Of a DNA stretch of 64,000 nucleotides, positions 56,487 through 64,000 are shown one piece after another. Position 1 is the first letter of the stretch. Each line of letters starts with the position of its first letter. The position numbers and the translations under genes were made by a program. This stretch comes from Herbaspirillum aquaticum (lineage in GTDB: Bacteria; Pseudomonadota; Gammaproteobacteria; Burkholderiales; Burkholderiaceae_D). The notes below the pieces were generated by a model. That model was not told the origin of the DNA and did not search any database. It was given only the letters and a program-made list of their open reading frames with translations. The stretch covers positions 434,001-498,000 of the forward strand of contig NZ_NJGV01000001.1 of NCBI RefSeq assembly GCF_002213425.1, written 5' to 3'.

Positions 56487-57467
56487 ATGAAGAAGTTATT
56501 TGTGACATTGCTGGTGCTGGCGGCCCTGGTGGCGGGGGCGGGCGTGTATTGGTCCAAGCAGCCCATCGTCGACCCCAGCGGCCAGGTCATTGCCTTCACG
56601 ATCACGCCGGGTGCCGGCGTCAATGGTGCCGCCCAGCAGATCGCCGCTGCCGGCGTACCGGTCAACCCCGACCTGTTTGCGCTTTACGCACGCCTGTCCG
56701 GCGAAGGCGGCCGCATCAAGGCCGGCAGCTACGAGATCAAGCCCGGCTACACGCCGCAGCGCCTGCTGCTGCAACTGGTACGCGGTGAATTCGCCCAGGA
56801 AGCGCTGACCGTCATCGAAGGCTGGACCTTCAAGCAGATGCGCAAAGCCATCGCCGATCAACCCGCCCTGAAGCATGACACCGCCACCTGGACCGACCAG
56901 CAGATCCTGGCCAAGCTGACCAACGAGTACACCTATCCGGAAGGCCTGTTCTTCCCCGATACCTATCTCTTCGCCAAGGGGGCCAGCGATATGCAGGTCT
57001 ACAAGCAGGCCTTCGCCCTCATGAGCAAGAAGCTCAACGAAGCCTGGGCACGGCGCGATCTCTCGCTGCCGTACCGCACACCCTATGAGGCACTGACCAT
57101 GGCCTCCATCGTCGAGAAGGAGACCGGGCAGAAATCCGAGCGCGGCATGGTGGCCGGGGTCTTCGTCAACCGCCTGCGCACCGGCATGCTGCTGCAGACC
57201 GATCCGACCGTCATCTACGGCATGGGCGACCGTTACCAGGGCAAGATCCGCAAGGTCGACCTGCTCACCGACACACCCTACAACACCTATACGCGCGCAG
57301 GGCTGCCGCCCACGCCGATTGCCTTGCCCGGAGCGGCCTCCTTGGCCGCCGCCTTGAACCCGGACAAGACCGAGGCCTTATACTTCGTGGCGCGCGGGGA
57401 TGGCACCAGCCATTTCTCCAGCAACCTGAACGAGCACAACCAGGCGGTGAACCGCTACCAGCGTTGA
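56487..57467 (+). CDS. mltG: Endolytic murein transglycosylase MltG
   Basis: A 326-aa membrane-anchored lytic transglycosylase that cuts nascent glycan strands. One N-terminal membrane segment (LFVTLLVLAALVAGAGVYW) is followed by a LysM-like region, then the YceG core with ASIVEKETG containing the catalytic Glu (E210) and NTYTRAGLPPTPIALPG. ATG 56487 was chosen as the start of the membrane segment. It is 45 bases upstream of tmk. Confidence 0.93.
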   Translation: MKKLFVTLLVLAALVAGAGVYWSKQPIVDPSGQVIAFTITPGAGVNGAAQQIAAAGVPVNPDLFALYARLSGEGGRIKAGSYEIKPGYTPQRLLLQLVRGEFAQEALTVIEGWTFKQMRKAIADQPALKHDTATWTDQQILAKLTNEYTYPEGLFFPDTYLFAKGASDMQVYKQAFALMSKKLNEAWARRDLSLPYRTPYEALTMASIVEKETGQKSERGMVAGVFVNRLRTGMLLQTDPTVIYGMGDRYQGKIRKVDLLTDTPYNTYTRAGLPPTPIALPGAASLAAALNPDKTEALYFVARGDGTSHFSSNLNEHNQAVNRYQR

Positions 57468-57512
57468 GCCGGTCTTTCTTTTACGTTTTATTCATTGAGT
57501 AGCGATACCTTC

Positions 57513-58121
57513 ATGGCATCAGGCAAATTCATCACCTTCGAAGGCATCGACGGCGCCGGCAAGTCGACCCATATTCCTTTCGTCACTGATCTGCTGCGCC
57601 AGCGCGGCCTGGCCGTGGTCGCCACCCGCGAACCCGGCGGCACCGACCTGGGCGAGCGCCTGCGCGAACTGGTCCTGCATCACAAGATGCACCTGGAAAC
57701 CGAAGCCCTGCTGATGTTCGCCTCGCGCCGCGAACACCTGGCCCAGGTCATCGAGCCGGCGCTGGCGCGCGGCGACTGGGTCATCTCGGATCGTTTCACC
57801 GACGCTACCTTCGCCTACCAGGGCGGTGGCCGCAAGCTGGCGCTGGACAAGCTGGACAGCCTCGAACAATGGGTCCATCCCCATCTGCAACCGGACCTGA
57901 CGCTGCTCTTCGATGTGCCGCTGGAAGTGGCGCGGGCGCGTCTGGATGCCGAGCGCACGCTGGACAAGTTCGAGCAGGAAAAAGCCGACTTCTTCGCCAA
58001 CACCCGCGCCGAATACCTGCGCCGCGCCGCGCAGTTCCCGCAGCGTTTCCGCCTGATCGATTCCACGCGTCCCATCCCGGTGATCCAGGAAGAACTGCGC
58101 GCCATCGTGGCAGCGCTGTAA
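57513..58121 (+). CDS. tmk: Thymidylate kinase Tmk
   Basis: A 202-aa dTMP kinase. The P-loop is [11 protein letters not shown] near residue 10, and the DR motif of the family is seen in [18 protein letters not shown] 57513 was preferred to the TTG at 57495. The mltG-tmk-holB order is common in proteobacteria. Confidence 0.95.
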   Translation: MASGKFITFEGIDGAGKSTHIPFVTDLLRQRGLAVVATREPGGTDLGERLRELVLHHKMHLETEALLMFASRREHLAQVIEPALARGDWVISDRFTDATFAYQGGGRKLALDKLDSLEQWVHPHLQPDLTLLFDVPLEVARARLDAERTLDKFEQEKADFFANTRAEYLRRAAQFPQRFRLIDSTRPIPVIQEELRAIVAAL

Positions 58122-58131
58122 GGGAGGCTGC

Positions 58132-59169
58132 ATGTCCGTGACTTCTTCCGAGGTATTGCTGCCCTGGCAGGGCGAGAGCTGGCGCCAGCTGCAGCAGTTG
58201 CGCGAGCGCTTGCCGCATGCGCTGCTGTTCTATGGGGCGGCCGGTACCGGCAAGACGCAGTTCGTCGAAGCCTTCGCCAAGTCCCTGCTGTGCGAATCGC
58301 CCACCCCGGAAGCCCATGCCTGCGGCGTGTGCGCCTCCTGCACCTGGTTCTCGCAATCGAATCACCCTGACTACCGGCGCGTGCGCCCCGAAGTCCTGGA
58401 CGATGAGACCGCTGAAGACGAGGCAGGTGAAGAAAAGAAAACTGCCAAGGCCAGCAAGGCCCCCTCCAAGGACATCAAAATCGACCAGATCCGTGCGCTG
58501 GCCGATTTCATGAACGTGTCGACCCACCGCTCGGGCTTGCGGGTGGTGATGCTCTATCCGGCCGAAGCGCTCAACACGGCAGCGGCCAACGCCCTGCTCA
58601 AGACGCTGGAAGAGCCGCCGCCGGGCACCATGTTCCTGCTGCTGTCCAACCGCCTGGACCGGCTGCTGCCGACCATCCTGTCGCGCTGCCGCAAGTTCGC
58701 CCTGACCGCGCCCGGCCATGATGAGGCGCTGGCCTGGCTCAAGCAGCAGGGCGTCAAGGATGCCGATGCCTGGCTGGCCGAGCAGGGCGGAGCACCGCTG
58801 GCCGCGCTGGAAGCCGCCCAGGGCGAGGGCCGTGAAGCGTTGGATGAATTGCTGCGCCACCTGGCCCAGCCGGGCGTTGACGGTGCCTTGCGGGCCGCCG
58901 ACAAATTGCAGAAGACGCCGGCGGCTGACCTGGTCGGCTGGGTGCAGCGCTGGCTGTACGACTTGCTCTCGCTGAAGTCGGCCGGGGTGGTGCGCTACTA
59001 CCCGCGTTATGGCAAGGAACTGGGACGTCTGGCCGAGCGGGTCGATGTGCTGGCGGTGTCCAAGGCCTTGCGCGGCATGGGCGATCGCCGCGCCATCGCC
59101 GATCATCCCTTGTCGGCCAAGTTGTTCATTGAAGAAATGCTGATCGATTACGCGCGGCTCTTCGACTGA
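58132..59169 (+). CDS. holB: DNA polymerase III delta' subunit HolB
   Basis: A 345-aa clamp-loader subunit. P-loop FYGAAGTGKTQ; zinc module with C in HACGVCASCTWF; the SRC segment ILSRCRKF; and the family NTAAANALLKTLEEPPPGT. An acidic, lysine-rich linker near residues 90-115 is an insertion. A terminator follows the stop. Confidence 0.94.
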   Translation: MSVTSSEVLLPWQGESWRQLQQLRERLPHALLFYGAAGTGKTQFVEAFAKSLLCESPTPEAHACGVCASCTWFSQSNHPDYRRVRPEVLDDETAEDEAGEEKKTAKASKAPSKDIKIDQIRALADFMNVSTHRSGLRVVMLYPAEALNTAAANALLKTLEEPPPGTMFLLLSNRLDRLLPTILSRCRKFALTAPGHDEALAWLKQQGVKDADAWLAEQGGAPLAALEAAQGEGREALDELLRHLAQPGVDGALRAADKLQKTPAADLVGWVQRWLYDLLSLKSAGVVRYYPRYGKELGRLAERVDVLAVSKALRGMGDRRAIADHPLSAKLFIEEMLIDYARLFD

Positions 59170-59191
59170 CGCTGCGCGTGTTGCATGCAAG

Positions 59192-59233
59192 ATCGTCCGG
59201 CTTCCCCTGGAGGGGACGCCGGGCGATTTTTTT
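59192..59233 (+). terminator. Rho-independent terminator after holB
   Basis: ATCGTCCGGC/GCCGGGCGAT (59192-59201 with 59218-59227) encloses a further TCCCC/GGGGA pair and is followed by seven T. It lies between convergent holB and the TonB receptor gene. Confidence 0.85.
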
Positions 59234-59252
59234 GGACAATCCTGCAGGCCCG

Positions 59253-61475
59253 TTAGAAGGCGACCGAGACTGAGGTAGTGAAGGTACGCGGATTGCCTGC
59301 GACCAGATAGCCCGAATTGGAGGCTCCGCCGGCCGATTGCCAGTAATTGCGGTTGGCCAGGTTTTCGATGGCCGCGCGGAAGGTGACGGCGCGTCCACCG
59401 ATGTCGGTCAGGTAGCGTGCGCCGAGGTCATAGCGGACCCAGGACGGCACTTCCAGCTGGTTGGCTGCATCGACGTACTGGGTCGAGGTATAGGTGGCGC
59501 GACCATTGACGGTCAGCCCACGCACGCCCGGTACATCGACTTCCAGACCGGCGTTGGCCTGCATGGTGGGCACCCCGATCGCATACTTGCCATTGTTGAC
59601 GCCGCCGCTGGTCTGTACCTGCTTGGCATCCAGGAAGGTCAGGCCCGACAGGAGGCGCACACCCTTGGCGAGCTCGCCATAGGCCGTCAGCTCCACGCCC
59701 CGGTTGCGCTGCTTGCCGTTGGTGGATTCAATACGCGTGACGGCATCCTTGTAGGACAGCGGCCGGTCGGTAGTGAAGAAAGCTGCGCCCAGGCCCAGCC
59801 CTCCCAGTTCATATTTGACGCCGACTTCCTTCTGTTTGGATTTGTAGGGGGAGAGCACCTGCCCGTAGTTGGCGGCGGTGGTGTCGGTGATCTGCTTGCC
59901 TTGCTGCAGGCCCTCGATGTAGTTGCCATAGAGGGAAAGATTCTTCGCCAGCCGGAACACCACACCGGCCATCGGCGAGGTGGCGCTCTGGTCGTAGTGC
60001 GCAGTGTTGAGGTGGGTGTTGTAGGCGTAGGTGTCCGACTTGAGCTGTTGCTGGCGCACGCCGACGGTCACCAGCAGGCGGTCGTCGTAGAACCCCAGGG
60101 TATCGGAGACCACGGCACTGAGCAGATTGGTCTTGATGGTCGTCTGCGGATCGGCCAGGCTGTTGCCCAATGTAGTCAGGGCCGGCCGGGCGTAGCTGCT
60201 GGGGTTGTAGAGGTTGGTGGCCAGCGCATAGGAGGGCGACAGGCCGTAGGCATTGCGCGAGTCAAGTGAATACGCCGAGGCAGCTGCCACCAGCTTGTGG
60301 GAGACCGTACCGGTCTTCAAGCTGGTGCGCACGCCCACTTCGCCGGTGGCGACGTCGTCCTGGCGGGCGTTGTCGAAGCGGTAGGTGGAGGCCGCGCCGG
60401 TACTGGCATTGTTCACGCGCACGCCTGACAGCGAATTGTTTTCCGTTCCCTGGCGCGCGCCGAAGGCCGCCCAGGCGGTGGTGCTGGAAGACAAGTCCCA
60501 CTCGCCGCGCACGGTGCCGAAGATGTCGCGCGCGTTGGAGTACGACCAGGGCTGGGCATAGTTGGCCGAACCGCTCGGGGCCGCAGGCAGGCTGGTCAGT
60601 CCGCTGCCCAGGGTGACGCTGGGGCGCATGTTGTTGAGGTTGTTTTCCTGTATGCCCAAGTCCGCCGAGAGGCGGAAGTCATTGCCGCGATAATCCACGC
60701 CCAGCGAGAACAGGTTGGTCTCGCGTTTCTCGTTGTCCACGCCCGTACCGCCGGCATGGCGCGCGACATTGACGCGCACGCCGATACGATCTTGCGGACC
60801 GAAACGGCGCGAGACGTCCAGTGCGGCCGATTTGCTGTTGCCGGAACCGTAGCCCAGGGTCACATCAGTGAGCGGTTCGTTGGCGGCGCGCTTGGGAACG
60901 ATGTTGATGGTCCCGCCCAGGCCGGCATCGCCCGGGGTGGCGCCATTGAGGAAGGCGCTGGCGCCGTACAGGACCTCGACCCGTTCCATCATCTCGGCGG
61001 CCACATACTGGCGCGGCAGGATGCCGAACAGGCCGTTGTACATCAGGTCGTCCGAGTTGGCGATGAAGCCGCGGATCATGTACGACTCCTGGAAGTTGCC
61101 AAAGCCGCGCGTGGTCCGCACTACGGGATCATTCTTGAGCACGTCGCCCACGCCTTGGGCCTGCTGGTCGGCAATGAGCTGCTGGGTATAGGCCACCGAA
61201 CGGACCGGGCTGTCCAGGTTGTCGACATTGCCCAGCACGCCCAGGCGACTGCCGCGCGCCACCTGGCCCCCGGCAAATTCGGCCGGCAAGCCATCGGCGG
61301 AGGCATCCGCCGATGCATTGACCGTCACGGTAGGCAGCGGCTGGGCAGCGGAAGTCGCAGCTGCAGTGGCGCTGCCGGTCTCGGCAGTCTGCGCCAGTGC
61401 CGGCAGCGGAACGAAAAAGGCCAGCGCCAGGGCGGCAGCGAGCGGATGGAGGCGGGGAGAAGCAACTGGAGTCAT
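59253..61475 (-). CDS. TonB-dependent siderophore receptor
   Basis: A 740-aa outer-membrane receptor. Signal peptide LAAALALAFFVPLPALAQ; plug domain with RSVAYTQQLIADQQ, YMIRGF and VLYGASAFLNG; and a C-terminal barrel ending in Phe (TTSVSVAF), as usual. The plug resembles FhuA/FoxA/catecholate-type receptors, with TonB-box candidate near PTVTVNAS. ATG 61475 starts at the signal peptide; the ORF's earlier ATG is inside the Fur box region. No ferric ABC genes are adjacent. The siderophore is unknown. Confidence 0.92.
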   Translation of the reverse strand: MTPVASPRLHPLAAALALAFFVPLPALAQTAETGSATAAATSAAQPLPTVTVNASADASADGLPAEFAGGQVARGSRLGVLGNVDNLDSPVRSVAYTQQLIADQQAQGVGDVLKNDPVVRTTRGFGNFQESYMIRGFIANSDDLMYNGLFGILPRQYVAAEMMERVEVLYGASAFLNGATPGDAGLGGTINIVPKRAANEPLTDVTLGYGSGNSKSAALDVSRRFGPQDRIGVRVNVARHAGGTGVDNEKRETNLFSLGVDYRGNDFRLSADLGIQENNLNNMRPSVTLGSGLTSLPAAPSGSANYAQPWSYSNARDIFGTVRGEWDLSSSTTAWAAFGARQGTENNSLSGVRVNNASTGAASTYRFDNARQDDVATGEVGVRTSLKTGTVSHKLVAAASAYSLDSRNAYGLSPSYALATNLYNPSSYARPALTTLGNSLADPQTTIKTNLLSAVVSDTLGFYDDRLLVTVGVRQQQLKSDTYAYNTHLNTAHYDQSATSPMAGVVFRLAKNLSLYGNYIEGLQQGKQITDTTAANYGQVLSPYKSKQKEVGVKYELGGLGLGAAFFTTDRPLSYKDAVTRIESTNGKQRNRGVELTAYGELAKGVRLLSGLTFLDAKQVQTSGGVNNGKYAIGVPTMQANAGLEVDVPGVRGLTVNGRATYTSTQYVDAANQLEVPSWVRYDLGARYLTDIGGRAVTFRAAIENLANRNYWQSAGGASNSGYLVAGNPRTFTTSVSVAF

Positions 61476-61541
61476 GACGATTCTTTCAGGAATTTCAGCG
61501 AGAAATGAACGGTTGAAAGCGAAACGGCGCCAAGTATAAGT

Positions 61542-61560
61542 GCAAATCGTTATCATTAGC
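61542..61560 (-). promoter_or_regulatory. Candidate Fur box upstream of the TonB receptor
   Basis: On the - strand GCTAATGATAACGATTTGC resembles the 19-bp Fur consensus GATAATGATAATCATTATC, with the ATGATAA core intact. A -10 like TATACT (61533-61538 region) lies 3-4 bases away, so Fur-iron would block it. Confidence 0.75.
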
Positions 61561-61689
61561 GTTCAATATTTCACTTTCTGCGTGGTTTGCATGAAAGGTT
61601 TGTCACCTGTGCATCTTTTGCTGTCCGACGGTAGTCGACGCGTGCGCTCTCCAGGCAGGCCGGACCGCTGCGGCAAATCGCCGCGCCCG

Positions 61690-61724
61690 ATGGGAAGCGG
61701 GGCAGCGGATCGTATAATCCGGGC
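61690..61724 (+). promoter_or_regulatory. Candidate -10 box just before the RegB-like gene
   Basis: TATAAT at 61713-61718 ends seven bases before the ATG at 61725, and there is no ribosome site between. The -35 position is weak. A leaderless transcript is possible. Confidence 0.4.
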
Positions 61725-63053
61725 ATGACGTCTCTGACCTCCTTCTTCATTCCCGTACAGGATCAGGTGAACCAGCCCCAGCACCTGCTGCTCTCGCGGC
61801 TGTACTGGCTGCGCTGGGCCATGGTGGCCGGCGAGCTGCTGGTGTTGGCGGGGGCGCATGCCTGGCTGCATATCGTCTTGCCCCTGCCGGCGCTGCTGGC
61901 CTTGATCGCCCTGCAGGCCCTCATCAACGCTGCCACCTGGCTGCGCATGCGCTGGGCGCGGCCGGCCGAGCAGGCCGAACTGTTCATGCAATTGCTGCTG
62001 GATGTGGCGGTATTGACGGCGCTCCTGTATTTCTCGGGCGGCTCGACCAATCCCTTCGTTTCCTTCTACCTGCCGGCACTGGCGGCAGGCGCAGCCACGC
62101 TGGCCTGGCCCTATGCCTTGCTGCTGGCCGTGTGCGCGCTGGGGTGCTACTCGGGGCTGGTGTACTTCTACCAGCCGCTGCACATCCACGACCACGGGCA
62201 GGCGATGGCCTATCACCTGGCCGGGATGTGGATCAATTTCTCGATCTCGGCCTTGCTCATCACCTGGTTCGTCAGCCGTATCGCGGCCGCCGTGCGCTTG
62301 CGCGACGGGCAGCTGGCACAGGCACGCGAGCGCCAGCTGCAGAGCCATCGCATCGTCGCCCTCGGTACCCAGGCCGCTGGCGCCGCCCATGCGCTCAATA
62401 CGCCGCTGTCCACGGTGGCCGTGATCGCCGGGGAACTGCGCCGTGACATGGCCAGCAATGCCGCGCTGGCGGCCTATGAGGAAGACGTGCGCGTGGTTGA
62501 GGAGCAGATCGCCGTCTGCAAGGCCGCCTTGGAAAACATGCGGCTCGACGCCGATGCCCAAGCGCGCAACGAAGACAGCGCGCCCATCACGCCCTGGCTC
62601 ACCAGCCTGCTGGAGGGCTGGCGGTTGCGCCATCCGGCCGTGCTGCTGGCGGCCGAGGTGCATCAGCCGGGCTGGCAGGCCAGCCAGTTGCAGGACCTCT
62701 CACAGATCCTGCTGACCTTGCTGGACAACGCCGCCCACGCCGTGCGCGGCCTGGGCCACCGCGGCGAGATCCGCATCCGCCTGGCGCCGGACGAGGCGGG
62801 CGAGGGCGGATCTGCCACCGCCGGCAAGGCGGGGCGCACCATGGCCATCATCGAGGTCTCCGACAATGGCGCAGGCATCAGCCCGGAGCTGTTGCAGCGC
62901 CTGGGCCACGGGCCGGTGGCCAGCAGTTCGGGCGGCTCCGGCATCGGGCTGATGCTGGCCTCGGCCAGTGCCACCCACCTGGGCGGCAAGCTCAAGCTGC
63001 GCTCTTCACCGGGGCAGGGCACGGTCGCGCGATTGTGCTTCCCCCTGGTGTGA
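61725..63053 (+). CDS. regB: RegB/PrrB/ActS-type redox sensor histidine kinase
   Basis: A 442-aa sensor with about six membrane segments (residues 25-200). The quinone-associated motif GGSTNPF is at residues 105-111. The histidine box has H222 in GAAHALNTPLSTVAVIAGEL, the RegB-type rather than usual HELRTP box, and C265 in QIAVCKAAL matches the redox-active Cys position of Rhodobacter RegB. The ATPase domain has LTLLDNAAHAV and SDNGAGIS. It works with the response regulator 40 bases downstream to control respiratory genes by redox state. Confidence 0.92.
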   Translation: MTSLTSFFIPVQDQVNQPQHLLLSRLYWLRWAMVAGELLVLAGAHAWLHIVLPLPALLALIALQALINAATWLRMRWARPAEQAELFMQLLLDVAVLTALLYFSGGSTNPFVSFYLPALAAGAATLAWPYALLLAVCALGCYSGLVYFYQPLHIHDHGQAMAYHLAGMWINFSISALLITWFVSRIAAAVRLRDGQLAQARERQLQSHRIVALGTQAAGAAHALNTPLSTVAVIAGELRRDMASNAALAAYEEDVRVVEEQIAVCKAALENMRLDADAQARNEDSAPITPWLTSLLEGWRLRHPAVLLAAEVHQPGWQASQLQDLSQILLTLLDNAAHAVRGLGHRGEIRIRLAPDEAGEGGSATAGKAGRTMAIIEVSDNGAGISPELLQRLGHGPVASSSGGSGIGLMLASASATHLGGKLKLRSSPGQGTVARLCFPLV

Positions 63054-63092
63054 GCCCCCACTTTTCATTCTCCTGGTTTTACGGATTTCCTC

Positions 63093-63641
63093 ATGAGCGC
63101 CGCCTTCCTGATCCTCGATGACAATGACGTCTTTGCCAGCACGCTGGCACGTTCGCTGGCACGGCGCGGCTTTCGTGCCGTCGTTGCCCATAGCGGCGAA
63201 GAGGCGCAGGAAGCCGCACGCCGCGAACGCTTCGATTACGTCACCATCGACCTGCAGCTGGAGAAAGATTCCGGCTTGCAGTGGGTCGCGCCGCTGCGCC
63301 AGGCGCTGCCGCAGGCGCGCCTCCTGGTGCTGACCGGCTATGCCAGCATCGCCACCACGGTGCAGGCCATCAAGTCCGGCGCCGACAACTACCTGGCCAA
63401 GCCGGCCAATGTGGATTCCATCCTCTCGGCACTGTCCTACGTGGCCGAAGGCGAGGCGGTCGCTGAGCCGGCATTGCCGGTGGAAGAAGCCTCGCCGTTG
63501 TCGCTGGAGCGCCTGGAATGGGAGCACATCCAGCGCGTGCTGGCCGAGCATGAAGGCAATATTTCCTCGACGGCGCGGGCGCTGAACATGCACCGTCGCA
63601 CCCTGCAGCGCAAGCTGGCCAAGCGGCCGGTGGCGCGCTGA
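63093..63641 (+). CDS. regA: RegA/PrrA/ActR-type response regulator
   Basis: A 182-aa regulator. The receiver has LILDDND and D53 in YVTIDLQLEKDSG, with LTGYASIATTVQAIKSGA and YLAKPA. The C-terminal Fis-type helix-turn-helix is WEHIQRVLAEHEGNISSTARALNMHRRTLQRKLAKR, the RegA signature. The acidic linker between the two parts is longer than in alphaproteobacterial RegA. It pairs with the RegB-like sensor just upstream. Confidence 0.93.
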   Translation: MSAAFLILDDNDVFASTLARSLARRGFRAVVAHSGEEAQEAARRERFDYVTIDLQLEKDSGLQWVAPLRQALPQARLLVLTGYASIATTVQAIKSGADNYLAKPANVDSILSALSYVAEGEAVAEPALPVEEASPLSLERLEWEHIQRVLAEHEGNISSTARALNMHRRTLQRKLAKRPVAR

Positions 63642-63691
63642 GCGGCCATCGCCGCGCCCTGTAACGAAAGGTAAGCACCCGCCAAGCAGGG

Positions 63692-63720
63692 GCGACAGCC
63701 TGTCGGCATGGCTTTACAAT
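63692..63720 (+). promoter_or_regulatory. Candidate promoter of tatD (possible leaderless start)
   Basis: GCGACA (63692-63697), 17 bases, then TACAAT (63715-63720). The ATG follows seven bases after the -10 without a ribosome site. Confidence 0.5.
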
Positions 63721-63727
63721 AGCGGCC

Positions 63728-64000
63728 ATGTATATCGATTCCCATTGCCACATCAATTTTCCCGACCTGGCCGCGCGCTTGCCCGAGATCTTCGGCAAGA
63801 TGGCCGAAAACCAGGTCAGCCATGCCCTGTGCGTGTCGGTGGACCTGCCGGATTTCCCGCAGGTGCTGGCCCTGGCCGAGCAGTATCCCAACGTCTACGC
63901 CTCGGTCGGCGTGCACCCGGACTACGAAGACACCCCCGAGCCGACGCTCGATGAGCTGATCCGCCTGGCTGACCATCCGCGCATCGTCGCCATCGGCGAA
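63728..64000 (+). CDS. tatD: TatD-family metal-dependent hydrolase, 3' end cut by window
   Basis: The first 91 residues are visible, MYIDSHCHINF with the H6-C-H8 metal-binding motif, VSVDLPDFPQVLALAEQYPNVYASVGVHPDYEDT and VAIGE. This is the TatD/YcfH metallo-hydrolase fold; family members act as Mg2+-dependent nucleases. The open frame runs to the last base. Whether it is TatD, YcfH or YjjV cannot be judged from the part visible. Confidence 0.88.
   Translation, partial: MYIDSHCHINFPDLAARLPEIFGKMAENQVSHALCVSVDLPDFPQVLALAEQYPNVYASVGVHPDYEDTPEPTLDELIRLADHPRIVAIGE

Noticed and set aside
1-64000. CRISPR arrays, tRNA/rRNA genes, insertion sequences, prophage genes
   Set aside because: No regularly spaced repeats, no tRNA-like or rRNA-like stretches and no transposase, integrase or phage-type protein were recognised in any frame.

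Overview
This is a 64 kb GC-rich window of near-continuous bacterial genes. Gene content points to a betaproteobacterium of the Oxalobacteraceae, most like Herbaspirillum: an urt/fmd amide cluster, a phnCDE phosphonate cluster, DUF4936, a RegB/RegA pair and a linked mltG-tmk-holB run. The genus is inferred from gene content, not from a search. No rRNA, tRNA, insertion sequence, prophage or CRISPR array was seen.

Region 1 (1-21629, all + strand) is one very long cobalamin operon. Most stop and start codons overlap. It begins with a truncated 2Fe-2S ferredoxin, then cobN, a chlI/chlD-type chelatase fusion, cbiE, a cbiX-cbiC fusion, cbiD, cbiL, cbiF, cbiG, a cbiH-cbiJ fusion, cobW, cobO, cbiA, bluB, cobU, cbiB, cobC and cobQ. 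This covers most of the route from the tetrapyrrole to GDP-cobinamide plus the lower ligand. cbiT, cobS and cobT are not in the window. The operon carries markers of the early-cobalt (anaerobic-type) route (cbiX, cbiD, cbiG) together with the late CobN chelatase.

Region 2 (21.6-26.4 kb, - strand) holds a 65-aa unknown protein, a NarL/LuxR-type response regulator and a 1150-aa protein that joins an NCS1-like permease, an eight-cysteine module, a histidine kinase and a receiver. It is divergent from Region 3 (26.9-34.6 kb, + strand), a UrtABCDE-type ABC transporter with AmiE amidase, FmdA formamidase and an FmdB-type zinc ribbon. The 510-bp gap between them carries two copies of a 16-bp palindrome-like element. 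Together they look like sensing, uptake and hydrolysis of urea or short amides as a nitrogen source.

Region 4 (34.6-38.1 kb) has an HDOD protein and a DUF3141 protein with a PHA-synthase-like Cys-Asp-His triad and a lysine/alanine/proline-rich tail. Region 5 (38.1-47.5 kb) is a phosphonate cluster on the - strand: phnD, phnC, phnE, an iron alcohol dehydrogenase and phnX, followed by a second unit of an MFS transporter, an FGGY kinase and GlpP, with a divergent LysR regulator. No AEP transaminase is present.

Region 6 (47.5-64.0 kb) is mixed core and accessory: a Dabb protein, a PaaI thioesterase, a GNAT, a chemoreceptor, dctA, a LysR/DJ-1 divergent pair, an NRDE protein, DUF4936, ygfZ, mltG, tmk, holB, a Fur-box-linked TonB siderophore receptor, a RegB/RegA-type redox two-component system and the start of a TatD nuclease gene.
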